Source: Tetrapyrgos nigripes (lineage: Eukaryota > Basidiomycota > Agaricomycetes > Agaricales > Campanellaceae). From it: DNA of 64,000 nt. A program made the translations under genes and the position numbers. This document shows, piece by piece, positions 33,265-44,417 of this stretch. The notes beneath the pieces are model-generated. The model searched no databases, was not told the DNA's origin, and worked only from the letters and a program-made list of their open reading frames with translations. Where the stretch lies: assembly GCA_013368315.1 (NCBI GenBank), contig JAACJM010000296.1, positions 24,762 to 88,761 on the forward strand. Reading direction: 5' to 3'. Numbering within the stretch: the first letter of the stretch is position 1; every line of letters starts with the position of its first letter.

Positions 33265-33299
33265 TAATGAAGCAGCAAATATCTAGCATAGGGTGAGCA

Positions 33300-33627
33300 G
33301 TCAGTAGAACTCACCAACTGAAGTGTTGAGTAGATGTGAGTTGCTTGTAGAGCAGATAGAACTGGATATTGTTCTGTAGTATCTATGACTTTACAGAGAG
33401 CTTTTATACTAGATAAAGACCATGTAATTACTAATATCTACATTGTCCATGGAGGATATTGCCATTGGCCATATTGCTATCTACAGAGATATCACTATAT
33501 ATTAGAAGATAAGAGTAATGTCTGGAGAATGTCCTGGAGGACTAGCATACTTACAGCTACGTAGAAGTTTCATAATAACTCCATATAGAATCATAGTTAC
33601 TATACATGGAAGGTATATATTTCAACA
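33300..33627 (-). repeat. Copia-2 3' LTR
   Basis: Homologous to 40101-40474 but shorter (328 against 374 bp). It lacks a 27-bp AGTAGAGCTAGTAGAGC block near the start and an 18-bp block after TCCATGGA. The plus-strand start TGTCAG is reduced to GTCAG. Confidence 0.9.
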
Positions 33628-33805
33628 CTCCCCCTCGCTTTAGATGCAGACTTAAGTGCAGCATTGTAAGCACACATCAAGGATTAAATGATTCTTGAAT
33701 GAGCATGAACATAATGAAATGTGAGTAGTATCCACTCTAAAAATCTTGACAGTTGTTTCCAAACCATAAGTATATTTAAGAATCAAAGAATAGTCCTAAC
33801 TCATT

Positions 33806-36475
33806 TCAGAATTTAAGAAACTTAATGTGCCCAAGATTCTTCGTCAGAAGGTCTGAACAATTTTCATTTCCAGGAGTAAAATAGAGTTGGATCTTTTTAG
33901 ACTCCTGAATCAGTTCTCGTATAAAATGGTAATGCATATCAATATGCTTCGATCTTGATTCAGTGATAGGATTTTGACTAATAAAGATCGAGCCTTGATT
34001 GTCACCAACAATAGGAACATGACTGAATTTAAAACCAATTTCCTTTAACAGAGTTTTAATCCATAGAGCCTGTTTTGCGCATTCACAAAGTGCCAAGTAC
34101 TTGGCTTCAGTGGAGAACAATGCAACAGTTTTTTGTTTTTGACTTGACCAGCAAATTGAGCCCTGTGCAAGCTCAAATATAAAGCCAGTTTGTGAATGAC
34201 AATTATCTCTATCTTGTGCCCAGTCACTATCACAAAAACCTATAAGACCACTAGATTTAGATCCATCATAGATGAGTCTATAATGTTTTGTAGAAAGCAA
34301 GTATCTTATGATGTACATAGCTTTCTTCAGATGGTCTGGCGAGGGATTTGCTGCGTATGTTGATAGCTTGATAACAGCAAAAGCTATATCAGGTCAAGTA
34401 CCAAGCATAAGATAAAGGATTGAGCCAACCACTTGTTGGAACAGAGTTCTAACTTTGGTATCAACATTACCATCGTGTTCTAAAGGAATATATGACTGTG
34501 GCATAGGCGTTGTTGTGTGCTTCATATTCTCAGCAGCAAAACATTTGATGACTTTATTTAAATAGTCTTCTTGATCGAGAGTAAGAATACTCTTCTTTCA
34601 ATCACGTTCTATGTGCATGCCTAAAAATTCCTTTGCATCTCTGAGATCATGAGATTCCCATTTAGCCATGAATTGATTCATTAATCTGTTTAATAATTGC
34701 AGATCTGAACCCATCCATAATGCATCGTCTGCATATATGATGGCTATTATGGTTTTGTTATTCATACAATAAATATATACGCCGGCATCTGAATGTAAGC
34801 ACTTAAAGCCTAAAGATTGCAGATATTTTGTGCATTCAGTCCACCAGGCTAAGCTTGCTTGTTTCAGACCATAAAGTGCCTTGCGTAACCTCCAAACCTT
34901 GCTTCTGTCCTGACTAACAAAGCCATCAGGCTGCATCATATAGATTTCTTCGTCAAGAAGTCCATAGAGAAAAGCACTTTTGACGTCTAGTGCCTTGATC
35001 TCCCAATTCTCTATAGCAGCAATGGCAAGTAACAGTCTAACCATTTCAAAGCAGACTACTGGAGTGAATACATTGTTATAATCAATTCCTTCTGTCTGGG
35101 AAAAGCCCTTTGCAACGAGTCGTGCACGTTTTGTTTTGTTTGATTTAATATTAAATACCCAATGACATCTGACTGGTTTACAACCTTTGGGAAGATCTAC
35201 CAATTCAAAGACATTTCATTTTTTCAATTGATCAATCTCATACTGACAAGCTTCTTTGCATTGCTTTTTAAGATCCTTTGGAGCATTCCTGAAATCATTT
35301 GTTGATGTCCAGTGCTGCATGAAGGTCTTATTTCCCAATAGTCTATCAGATCTTTTGTAATTTTATCTCTTTTATTTTTTGGATCTGGATCTCTATTGGT
35401 ATCATGATGATATGGATTTTCATCCACTAAAGCAATAGGAGTATTGTGAATAAACAGAGGTGTCACAGAGGAACTTCCTTGTTTATTATTTACAAACGCC
35501 TGCGATAAAAGATAATTTTGTAACCATACTCCCCCTTGTTGTACACATTGTTCTAAAACATCTTGTTCAAGAAACTCTGCAATTTCTCCACTAGGTCCTG
35601 CTTCTGTTTCAGATTGATCTTCATTGTCACTTTCTTCTCTGACTTGAGAAGTAGATGGAGTTGGATCTGTTACAGTTTGTGAACTAGTAGCACGAGATTG
35701 AGAACGAGTTACTCTTGGAGTTACTCTAGTCCATCCACCATGTGGTATGTCTCTACTGTGTTGCATGTTTGGATCTGTAATTCTCAAATTTGGTCTAGAT
35801 TGACAATCTGAAGACCTAGTCTGATTTGGTTTAGGTTATCTATTTATAAATCTACCAGTAGTTAAATCAACATTGTGTGATTAACTGGTTGAGGACCTTG
35901 TACAGGTACAGGATCAGCAGGTACTTGAGCAGGTGGTTCTAGTGCAGGTGGTGGAGTCGGTTCACGAGATTGTCATTTGGATCAGAAGGTTGGTGTGCAC
36001 CAGGATCATGGTCATCGGAACTATCATCCAAACCATTTCCATCATCAATATTTTGATGATCACCATTACCTTCATCAGGTGGTGGACCCTGATCATCAAA
36101 ACGATCTTGGAACAGGTCATCTAAATTGAGGGGTACTACAGGGTCAGGTGGGAGATTATTTGTACCCTGTTTGTGCAAACTGCGCATTAATTCAGAAGGT
36201 TGGACAGGTTTGGTGGATTTGTCGCTTTCTTCTGTTTCGGATGATAAGACTCGTGGAAACCATTTCTCTATAAAGAGTGCTTGTAGACTAACAAAGAGTG
36301 AATTGTCACGTCTCATGAATAACCAGGCTTTAGAACCTTTTTCGTAACCAACAAAGATCATTAATTCCGATTTTGGGGAGAGTTTGTTTACTCTTTTCTT
36401 TTCTGGAATAAATACATATGCAGTGCATCCCCAAGAATGGAAATATGATACATCTGGTTTTTTTTTGTACCACAA
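33806..36475 (-). pseudogene. Copia-2 integrase C-terminus, reverse transcriptase and RNase H
   Basis: 36475-35939 gives the integrase C-terminal region (YFHSWGCTAYVFIPEKKRVN, then a His/Asp/Pro-rich tail). 35787-35224 is a Ser/Thr-rich linker. RT runs from 35203 to about 34320 with CHWVFNIK, RARLVAKGFSQTEGIDYNNV, ALDVKSAFLYGLLDEEIYMM, LYGLKQASLAWW and the catalytic YADDALWMGSD. A frame break lies near 34598. RNase H (34318-33806) has CDSDWAQDRDNCHSQTGFIF, VALFSTEAKYLALCECAKQA and SKHIDMHYHFIRELI. The copia order and motifs are complete but the frames are interrupted at about 35790, 35215, 34600 and 34320. Confidence 0.85.
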
Positions 36476-36479
36476 TTCA

Positions 36480-37645
36480 AAAGGAGTCTTCCAATTGAGT
36501 CATTTTGTTGGTGTGTGACATGCTACAAACGTAGCTGTGGCAAGAGAAAATTCCCACCAAGAAGGAGGTCCATTTGCATGATGGCGCATGGATTCTGACT
36601 TCTCGTTGAGTGTTCTAATTATTCTCTCAGCACAGCCATTTTGTTCATGTATGTATGGGGCTGACTTTTGTCTTCTTATGCGTTTTTCAGCAAGAAAGTT
36701 GTCAAAATCTTTGTTCATAAACTCATAAAGTCTTTAGTTTTTTGCCAGCAACATAGATCTTGAAAGACTTAAAGACATCAGATTTCCTTACTAAAAGGAA
36801 GGTTATAGGGAAAGAACTAAAATCATCTAGAAAGACGACAAAATACTCATACTTGTGATATGATATAGATGGTTGTTGTTTTACATCTGTATGCACAAGT
36901 TCTAATACTTCTGTAGCTTGCTTTTCTGATGAATGATAAGATTTCGATGGAGTCTTGCCTAAGGCACAGCCTCAACATACACTATGTTTAGGTACTTTAA
37001 AAGGTTTTAAGCCTTTAGTATTCTCTATGATATGACTTTCCACTGCCTTTCCAGCATGTCCATAGCAGTTATGCACGATGTCATAATCAGTAAGAGTAGA
37101 TGATAAATTTGCTGACTCAGGAATGATTATTTTCGATTTGAGCCAATGCAAATTGTCTTTCCAATGCATTGTTAATAATGTCATCAGAAGACTTTGATCT
37201 ACTTCTTTCCGAAACTTGGACTTGCCATCTCATGAGATTTCATAGTATCCTTCTCAAAGAATACATCCTCGAGACAACAAACGATGTGTGCAAGTTGGTT
37301 GATAAAACACTGGGTATAATTTTATAGTATGTTTGACTCCTTCTTCATTGATATGTTCAATAAACACAGTTCCAACACCTTCAAGGTAAGTTTCAGATCT
37401 TTTATCAGCGATCTGAAGTGGAATTGGATTGGGTAACGTATGGTACTGAGCAAAATCCATCAAATTGTTTGTAATGTGAGTCGATGCACCCAAATCTGAA
37501 ACTTTTTTTTTGTGATCTGGCTCTTACAAATACTATTCAAAGAATACTTTTCACACGTTGAGCAATGTGCACAAGCAACAAAACTTTGTTCATAAATAAA
37601 TACAGGCACATCATTTGTATTAATAGTACAATTGTCTATAGCCAC
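36480..37645 (-). pseudogene. Copia-2 protease, GAG-pre-integrase and integrase core
   Basis: FVACAHCSTCEKY (about 37570) lies just before the protease, whose active site reads SDLGASTHITNN (about 37478-37500). The expected Asp-Ser/Thr-Gly is Asp-Leu-Gly, which should inactivate it. LYPVFYQPTCTHRLLSRG follows. The GAG-pre-integrase HHCC zone is 37184-36960 (HNCYGHAGKAVESHI, HSVC). The integrase core includes KSAPYIHEQNGCAERIIRTL with the catalytic Glu at 36633-36700. The first catalytic Asp region (36960-36730) is broken by frameshifts. Confidence 0.8.
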
Positions 37646-39077
37646 TAGGGGTCCGATGACATTGAGATCTGAGGCAATTGTATGAGTGCACTTGTTTTAT
37701 TAGAGGTGTGAAATACTTGCCAGAAAGCCAGTCTCGTCTCCATCAATATAGATTTCCACATCTGATTCTGAACCAAGACTAGCACCATCATCATTGGCAA
37801 GGTATCCAGACGAAATGGAAACATTGATAGCATCTGCCAGAGATGAGGGACCAGCTTCTTCTTCTAAAGGTGCATCATAGTGAGGTTTCTTCGAGGTTTT
37901 TCCAGATTCATCAGATTCTCTTTTCATATTCTCGAGGATTGGATCTGTGAACATGTGAGACATTCTGTCTTGCCACATTTTGAATGCAACACTCGGAGGA
38001 ATATATTTAAAGGAACTTCCTTCGCTATGATCCGAAGATGATGACTCAGAAGAAGATGAACCTTGAACAGCCTTCCACTTTCTACTTTGGTATGATTAAA
38101 AGGTAGAGTGCGAATGAAATCAGGATATAGTGATGTATCATGAAATTGAGTGTTGATTGTAACACCATTTGTGCACATAACAGTTTGAGCAGGAGTAGGC
38201 CAGTAAGCTCTCTCAATCAAGGAAGGAGGCTTTGAAGGAGCTGGCTTACTTTTTTAAACTGCTGTGGAATCCATTATGGGTGCGCATATCAGACAAAGCT
38301 TTATTCATGATATAACGGCAAAAATACTCAACCTCTTTCTCAATTTGTTTCTGAATGGGACAGATAGTTCCTTCATGATCAAACCATTGGTTTGTCATGT
38401 CTTTGTCACCATTGAGATCTTCTTTTGCTTGAAGATAAGGTTCTGTATGAGTGCCATCAGAATTGTATGTGTAATCCCAAATTTCAGCTAGCTTACGGGT
38501 CATTTGATGACAAGCTTCTACTCTGAGAAAACTTTCAAAATCAACTGTCTCCTGTGTGAGTTCATTGATCATGAGTCTCTCATAATGAGTAAGAATGAAG
38601 TAACCCGAAATTGTTTGCAGTCTGACCTGTTTAGCTAAGTTCTGCTTAACTCTTTCCTTCAAAGAAGAATTATTGTTCTCATCAATAAAGCAATCTGATC
38701 AGACAATCAGAAAGTTATGATAAGGAAGAAGTTCATGAATGGGTTGCTCACATGTCTCGGGTAGATCATCAGTATCACTGATTACTATTGGATCTAATGT
38801 GGCATTTATAAAAGGGTTTGCCATAAAAGCGGTCACCATTAAAGGAGCATCATCATCATCATCGGAGTCTAAATCAGCATCAACTTCTGAATTAGCTAAC
38901 TGAGCAATACCTTTCTTGAAACCCTTCTTCTTCTTCTTATCTCCCCCTTGATTCCCATCACCTGTTGTAACATTATTAGAAGGTTCCTGAGGTTTGGGTT
39001 GTTTACCCTTACCCTTGTTTTGGTTCTTCTGTTTGGAAGATCCAGCCTTCTAGTTGTTCCAATTGGGTGCAGAATCA
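37645..39077 (-). pseudogene. Copia-2 Lys-rich region and long linker between gag and protease
   Basis: After gag there is a Lys/Asn/Gln-rich block (KQKNQNKGKGKQPKPQEPSN, DKKKKKGFKKG; about 39040-38900), then an acidic run (DADLDSDDDDDAP). About 1 kb of helical sequence follows (38662-38246, LAKQVRLQTISGYFILTHYE; 38220-37924, MIERAYWPTPAQTVMC; 37978-37700, an acidic part). There is no classic CCHC knuckle. Stops at about 38700, 38246 and 37924 break it. The region is part of gag-pol by position; its function is unknown. Confidence 0.65.
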
Positions 39078-39139
39078 AACTTTTGTCTATCTCCAGTAAT
39101 GCAGGTAAGAAGAGATGATTCAGAAGATTGACCAGTCCA

Positions 39140-39961
39140 TCATTTGTACTCGACGAGAATCAGTCCTTCCACATGTGCCATAGTCAGGTTCTTTGGTTCA
39201 ATAGTGGCAAGTGTAAATTGAGCATAGTTTCCCCAGGATTGCGGAATGTGATCCATCAAGAAAAGAGCTCTAAACTTGTCATCAACTGTGAATCCATATG
39301 CTTTAAGACGTGTGAGAACTGCTCCCAGAGATGCAATCTGGTTTGCAGGATCTTTCATCTCATCAGGCGTCCAAGACATGACCTCTTTGAAGTCTAAGAA
39401 CCATGACGTTGGGCCAGGAGAACTGTATTTCTTGTCTATTTTATCCCAAAGCATATGCGAGGTATAATCTCCTTTTGCTTTGGCAAAAGGGTTTTTATCT
39501 ATTTCATCTCTTGTGAACTCTCTCATTTCCAAACCCACATCATTTGGAACAAAGGAGGAAATAAAACCCAAAGCCTGTTCATCTTTGTCATCCCAAGAAC
39601 TTTGAAGCTTATAAGTTTCAACTAATTCCCGATCGTGTTTTTTAACCAAAATTTGATGTTGATCCCATTCATTAGCGAAGGTATCAATGATTTCGTTATA
39701 AGACAATTGTTCGGATTCAGTTAAAGCATTAAAAAGTTCATCAGGAACTTGTACAAATCCTTCAGGAAAAGAAGGTGCATTACCTGTTCCGGTGGGACTT
39801 GTGTTCACATAATGCTTCTGGGTACCTGAAGCAACCCTGCTAAGCCCTTTGGCTTCAAGGAGGCGGGTGATAGCATAGTTCCAAAACTCATAATTGGTAG
39901 TATTGAGGATGGGAACATTGAAGATGCTTTCAGAGTTGTTGTTAGCGTTGTTGGAAGACAT
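39140..39961 (-). CDS. Copia-2 gag capsid region, 273-codon open frame
   Basis: ATG at 39961 (MSSNNANNNSESIFNVPILN), then NTTNYEFWNYAITRLLEAKG, a copia gag N-terminal signature. There are capsid helices with a central MLWDKIDKKYSSPGPTSWFL and a C-terminal LFLMDHIPQSWGNYAQFTLA. It ends at a TGA at 39140; the same frame continues (WTGQSSESSLLTCITGDRQK), so the stop is probably a mutation inside a longer gag-pol. Start chosen as the first ATG 140 bp inside the 5' LTR. Confidence 0.85.
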   Translation of the reverse strand: MSSNNANNNSESIFNVPILNTTNYEFWNYAITRLLEAKGLSRVASGTQKHYVNTSPTGTGNAPSFPEGFVQVPDELFNALTESEQLSYNEIIDTFANEWDQHQILVKKHDRELVETYKLQSSWDDKDEQALGFISSFVPNDVGLEMREFTRDEIDKNPFAKAKGDYTSHMLWDKIDKKYSSPGPTSWFLDFKEVMSWTPDEMKDPANQIASLGAVLTRLKAYGFTVDDKFRALFLMDHIPQSWGNYAQFTLATIEPKNLTMAHVEGLILVEYK

Positions 39962-40100
39962 GTTGATCTATGAAGCATCCATCAGTAAAGATGTGCATTC
40001 AATAGGTCACAAGTACCAAGGAACATTGAAGGGTCGCACAATCATCGAGTCTGACAGCTTCCTCAGTGATGAGCTCACGATCCATCTTGACAATGGTAGT

Positions 40101-40474
40101 TGTCAGTAGAACTCACCAAGTAGAGTGTTGAGTAGAAAGCTAGTAGAGCTAGTAGAGCTTAGATGCGAGTTGCTTGTAGAGCAGATAGAACTGGATATTG
40201 TTCTGTAGTATCTATGACTTTACAGAGAGCTTTTATACTAGATAAAGAGCATGTAATTACTAATATCTACATTGTCCATGGACATACCTAGAGACTAAGA
40301 GGATATTGCCATTGGCCGTATTGCTATCTACAGAGATATCACTACATATTAGAAGATAAGAGTAATGTCCAGAGAATGTCCTGAAGGACTAGCATACTTA
40401 TAGCTACATAGAAGTTTCATAATAACTCCATATAGAATCATAGTTACTATACATGGAAGGTATATATTTTGACA
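40101..40474 (-). repeat. Copia-2 5' LTR
   Basis: 374 bp, TGTCAGTAGAACTCACC to TATATATTTTGACA on the plus strand, so the minus-strand element opens TGTCAAAATATATACC. The right edge touches the TSD copy TGGAT. A short CTAGTAGAG microrepeat lies near 40134-40150. Confidence 0.93.
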
Positions 40475-41640
40475 TGGATTCTGCCCACCATCATCCAGTC
40501 CCAATCCAAAATGGATCTAAATGACTGGACTATTGCAGAGTCTACTATGAATATTGGTGAAGGACAGCATTACTGGTCTCGAAAGAACACTGGTGAGAAG
40601 CTATCTTTGGTGGCCTCAATAACTGAGTAAGTCATTTATTTACTGTCATACTCGACTCAATTATACCCCTTTCCAGAGCTCGAAAAGTTGATTTCCAGGT
40701 GGTAGATGAGATCAAGGCTGCCTGACGCACTGGTGTACTATCCAACAATCACAACTCTGCATTTGACCACATGAAGAACAGCTCACGCTGCACAAACAAT
40801 GTCCTTTCCAAGCAACGAGCTAATCAAGAATGAGACTCAGAAATCCAAAGTCTCCAGCAAGAGATTGAAGAGCACACAAGGGCGAAGAAGGAGACTGCGG
40901 AATGCCTCAAGCATGCTCGTGAAGCCTTAGCATTGAAGTGTTCTGATGGAAAATCCAGGGCGCATGGTCCCCATGCTGAGTCAAGCTCAAGTGGATGGGT
41001 ACAAGTGAGCGTCACAAAGGATCAGACAAGTACAACATCATCTATTCCTTTAGGTTTTATAACTCATGTATCCAACAGGCGTAGCATATCCAAATCCCAG
41101 ATCTGAGCAAGCTGGGCCAGCTTCAACAATGCCACCATCAACCTTACCAGTAGTTGACTCAACTCTGCAATCTAGTGCCCCAGAGTTTGATAGTGGGAAT
41201 TTGGGTCTTCCTCTGAGTGCATATTTTAATCTTGTCCATCTCTACTATTCCCAGTAATTTCTCACTCTACCTCTGCAGTTGACCTGTCTGTCCCAGTTAA
41301 CTTCTTCAACTTTAATGATGTGACCCAGCCCGAAGCTACAGGTATTAATATTAACTGGGATGGACTTGGCTATACAAACGATGTGTAAGTCCTCTGGCCA
41401 TATGATTTTGAAGGTGTTTTTTCTGACTTGGACCTCCCTTTACTAGATTTTCAGACTTTGACCTTCTGCCATTTGATGATGTCAGCATGCCTGAAGTACC
41501 AACAACAGAGACCATACCCCTGGCTTCGATACCAGGTACTCTATCATACCTGCTCTTTTCTGCAGACAGTGATGCCCTGCCATACACCCAAAGTACTGAA
41601 ACAAACAGTAAATGGCCTTTTTCTCTGGGCCAAGAGTAGT
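40475..41640 (+). pseudogene. 3' part of the multi-copy transposon-like gene, after Copia-2
   Basis: The frame resumes as WILPTIIQSQSKMDLNDWTI, then GEGQHYWSRKNTGEKLSLVA. A 52-nt GTAAGT...CCAG intron (about 40626-40677) leads to ARKVDFQVVDEIKAA. A TGA follows, then RTGVLSNNHNSAFDHMKNSS and an acidic coiled-coil zone (QSLQQEIEEHTRAKKETAEC). Family members keep the same order, so 30394-33264 and this part are one gene cut by Copia-2. Further in-frame TGAs occur near 40722 and 40831. Downstream exons (41000-41640) are Ser/Pro-rich and less certain. Confidence 0.65.
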
Positions 41641-41709
41641 TTACCACTAATGCTAAGCGCAGTAGGGCTCATTAATGACTATAGATACCACTCATTGTCT
41701 ATATACTAA

Positions 41710-42364
41710 TAGGGCTCCGCGCCATACCAGTACTGTACAGTTTGTACTGGTACCGTACAACGGATACGGTCCCGTACCGTATGTGACTTTCTGATCAAGA
41801 AATACGGGGTTGTACGGCACGGGTTCAGCCCGTATATAACTGTCTTCTTTATGGCCGTATTACGGGTTTTACGGTATACAGGTCGGTCAAGCCTCGGTGA
41901 TGAGTTTTGTATCGATTTTTTGACCGTTTTGCTTAGTTTGGGTAATTTCTCGTAAATAAAGTGCTTGCCATACTGCAAAATTCAAGCCCGGAGAGCATCT
42001 TCGAGCAAATTCTGATGAAAAATGGTCTTGATGCAGTATTGTTCAGATGTCAATGAGATGCGAAGTCAAGTGAAAACTTTCAGAAAGCCACCTTGGTGGG
42101 CACAACCTCAATTTTTGTCCTCCTACTAACTTGTATAGCTCTCAAGATCAGCACGAAGCCGCTAGAAGGTAAGTCTTCTTTATAATTTTCCTCAGCTGCA
42201 CCAGTACAGACCCGTATCCAGTATTACTGCCGTACCCGTACCCGTCCAGTACCGTACAGGCTTCGAAATGAACCAGTACGATTACGGGTACGGGTATACC
42301 GTACCAGTACTGAGCCCATAAAATTTACAGGCGTACCAGTATTACTGGATGGTGCGGAGCCCTA
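41710..42364. mobile_element. Non-autonomous hAT element, family C (655 bp)
   Basis: TIRs are TAGGGCTCCGCGCCATACCA at 41710 and its near-perfect mirror (TAGGGCTCCGCACCATCCAG reversed) ending at 42364. The 8-bp TSD TATACTAA is exact (41702-41709 and 42365-42372). Both ends are packed with GTACCGTAC / CCAGTACTG / GTACGGGTA motifs. The centre is non-coding. Confidence 0.95.
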
Positions 42365-42510
42365 TATACTAAACACAATGCTTCAAACTTTGCCTGAGGG
42401 CTCTACCATAGTTCTCGGAGGGTGAAGACCTTGTATGGTAACTGCTCGCATGCCTCCAAGCCTTTCTCTATCATCCCATTAATTTATGACATCATCATTC
42501 TCGTCTGCCC

Positions 42511-42896
42511 CAAGGGGGTCCAGGCCAGAGAATCCCGTACCGGGGCTAGGTAGGTAGGTTCCCTGGCAAAGCCCTTAAATTTATTTTTTTTACCGACTCA
42601 TTTGGAGCTGGCAAGCATGCTGGCAGGTGTCAATCTGGTGAGCTGTGAAGTTAAACACATAAATATTTCCTCACCAGATGTTTTTTGACAATTACGCAGC
42701 ATCTCTAAGCGCGAGCCGGGTAAGGTTCCGACTGTCCGGCAAAGCACGAGACTTGAGGTCATGTGCACATACTATATTTGGCAGGTAAATTCGTGTGAAC
42801 TTACCTTATATAGAAGGTAAGGTAGGTTCCTCGACCGAGGCACTAAATTTTTTTTCCGACCCCCGGTCGTTAATTTTTTTTTTTCGTACCCCCTTG
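42511..42896. mobile_element. Non-autonomous hAT-like element, family D (386 bp)
   Basis: Short TIRs: CAAGGGGGTCC at 42511 and GTACCCCCTTG ending at 42896. The 8-bp TSD GTCTGCCC is exact (42503-42510 and 42897-42904). CA/TG termini and the 8-bp TSD fit hAT. Inside, GGTAGGTTCC...CACTAAATTTTTTT-like segments occur twice (about 42555 and 42825), next to poly-T runs. Confidence 0.85.
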
Positions 42897-43143
42897 GTCT
42901 GCCCCATCTCCTTCTTGCAAACAGGAAAGACTTAAATCAAGCAGAATGTGGGTGTGGTGGGCGGAGTGTGGGTGTGTCTGGCGGGATGTGAGTGTGTTTG
43001 GTGTCACTAGGAGCAACTCGCGGATGGGACCAAGTACATCAAGTATCGCGTCGTTTTCGTCTCGCCCGAACTTGCACTCTCAAAGTCGTTTCACGAAACG
43101 GTTCTGCAGAGCCAGCTCTTCAAGAAGAGCTGTGTACAGGTCG

Positions 43144-43383
43144 TTATGTTGGATTTGCAAGGAGTTCATCGTCAAGCTCGATGCCGTTGAGTTCCTGAGG
43201 GGGGTTCAGGGCAGCAGAGGAACCCGGCACGCCGCTTGGTGTGTCAAGTCCGGCTAGACTCAAACGAAATGACAGGCGGCGGCGTTCTATCGTGGAGGTA
43301 GGTTCTCCTGTCCTTGCTTTCTTCCTGACCGAAGAAGAGGCTTTATATCCAGCGTCTGAACTGCGTCGTTTCGTCGGCGGCAT
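43144..43383 (-). CDS. First exon of an unknown nuclear-type protein gene, truncated or frameshifted
   Basis: ATG at 43383 opens MPPTKRRSSDAGYKASSSVR, followed by KKARTGEP, an Arg/Ser-rich stretch (TIERRRLSFRLSLAGLD) and a Pro/Glu/Asp-rich end. Basic KR clusters suggest a nuclear signal. The frame stops after DDELLANPT, but another frame straight after reads NDLYTALLEELALQNRFVKR, coherent helical sequence, so a one-base shift near 43150 is likely. Sequence further downstream shows no clear exons before hAT family D. Family not recognised. Confidence 0.4.
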   Translation of the reverse strand: MPPTKRRSSDAGYKASSSVRKKARTGEPTSTIERRRLSFRLSLAGLDTPSGVPGSSAALNPPQELNGIELDDELLANPT

Positions 43384-43578
43384 GATAAAAGGGATAAGGA
43401 GGTGAAGACTCCTATTTCATATTCCTTTCGTGCATTGTTCGTGCATATCTCGGCAACGACTTCGAATTGCGCCAAGCAGAAACAAACTCGTTCTTCAGGA
43501 AGACTATATAAAGGTGTCTGTGTAGTTCTACGGTTCCGTACATGAAGTTGAAAACCTCCCCCCCTTCGCCATCGTCGT

Positions 43579-43787
43579 CACCTTGGGCGGCAATGCATAT
43601 TTGGAAAGATCTTTTGGGCAAACATAAATGACGAATTTATGCTCGGCGCCGGAGCTACTCCATATGGCTGTTCGGCCTCAAATCGGTCCCATGTGGAGTA
43701 GACCCGGGAGAGCAAAAATGGCACTGAAAAATCCGAAATTTAAGTTTGCACAGAGATTTTTGGAAATATGCAACGCCGCCCAAGGTG
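43579..43787. mobile_element. 209-bp MITE, family M209, copy 2
   Basis: CACCTTGGGCGGC...GCCGCCCAAGGTG, same length as 19819-20027 and about 90 per cent identical by eye. The TSD is 3 bp, CGT (43576-43578 and 43788-43790). The different TSDs of the two copies (TTG, CGT) show separate insertions. Confidence 0.92.
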
Positions 43788-44417
43788 CGTTGAAATTTTG
43801 TCAAAGTCAAAACAAGTACGTGACTTTTCCGTGACCTGCCAGAACCCTGGGATTTTGTACCAGTCGCTCCGCTGGAGCTTTGATCGACTGTCATCAAACT
43901 TTCCACAGGACGGCTGGTTACGAGTCTAGTTTCAAACGAGGGTGGCATAATTCCATCCTCTTCCGTCCACCATCTTCCAGCGTCATCCGAACAAAAATCA
44001 TCGCATCCATCCTGATGGAGATTTGCCATCAGTTATCGAGGAAAGACAGTCCAGAAACACCGAATCGTCAACAATCGTTTTAAGCCGCAAATCGAAATGG
44101 AACAGTAACACATCCACGGAGGGCTGAACTTACTGACGTGATAACACAATCACCCGTCAGCTAATCGTACCTGAATCTTCTCTAGCTTTCTAATCCTCCA
44201 TGACAGTGGATAATAAGGAGAAAAAGAGTACGTACATCAGGATTAGCTACTAAATATACATGAAAAGACGTGCTTTACCCATCCTAATGGTTAATGTTCT
44301 TACCACTCAAACGTCTTGAAGAGGTGAAGAGTTACTATTCAACGAGCAGCGACGGTCTGCTAAGCGTGACTTATCTACAATCCAGCAGCTGTCGGCACAA
44401 ATGGTCCGTCAGTGCAC
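43788..44417. other. Stretch between the MITE and the GH28 stop
   Basis: A minus-strand frame (44029 to about 43790, MANLHQDGCDDFCSDDAGRW) has some coding look but no recognised domain or clear exon limits, and it runs into the MITE. Nothing else seen. Confidence 0.35.

Larger units (their letters stand above)
33265..40474 (-). mobile_element. Copia-2: Ty1/copia retrotransposon inserted in the multi-copy gene
   Basis: The 5-bp TSD TGGAT (33260-33264 and 40475-40479) brackets the element, and dropping it restores the host frame (...KW-ILPTIIQSQSKMD). The 5' LTR is at 40101-40474 (TGTCAG...TTGACA on the plus strand). The 3' LTR is at 33300-33627, with a polypurine tract beside it (CTCCCCCTCGC on plus, 33628-33638). 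The 35 bp at 33265-33299 are not LTR-like. The element carries gag, a linker, protease, integrase, RT with an intact YADD, and RNase H, with several stops. Confidence 0.93.
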
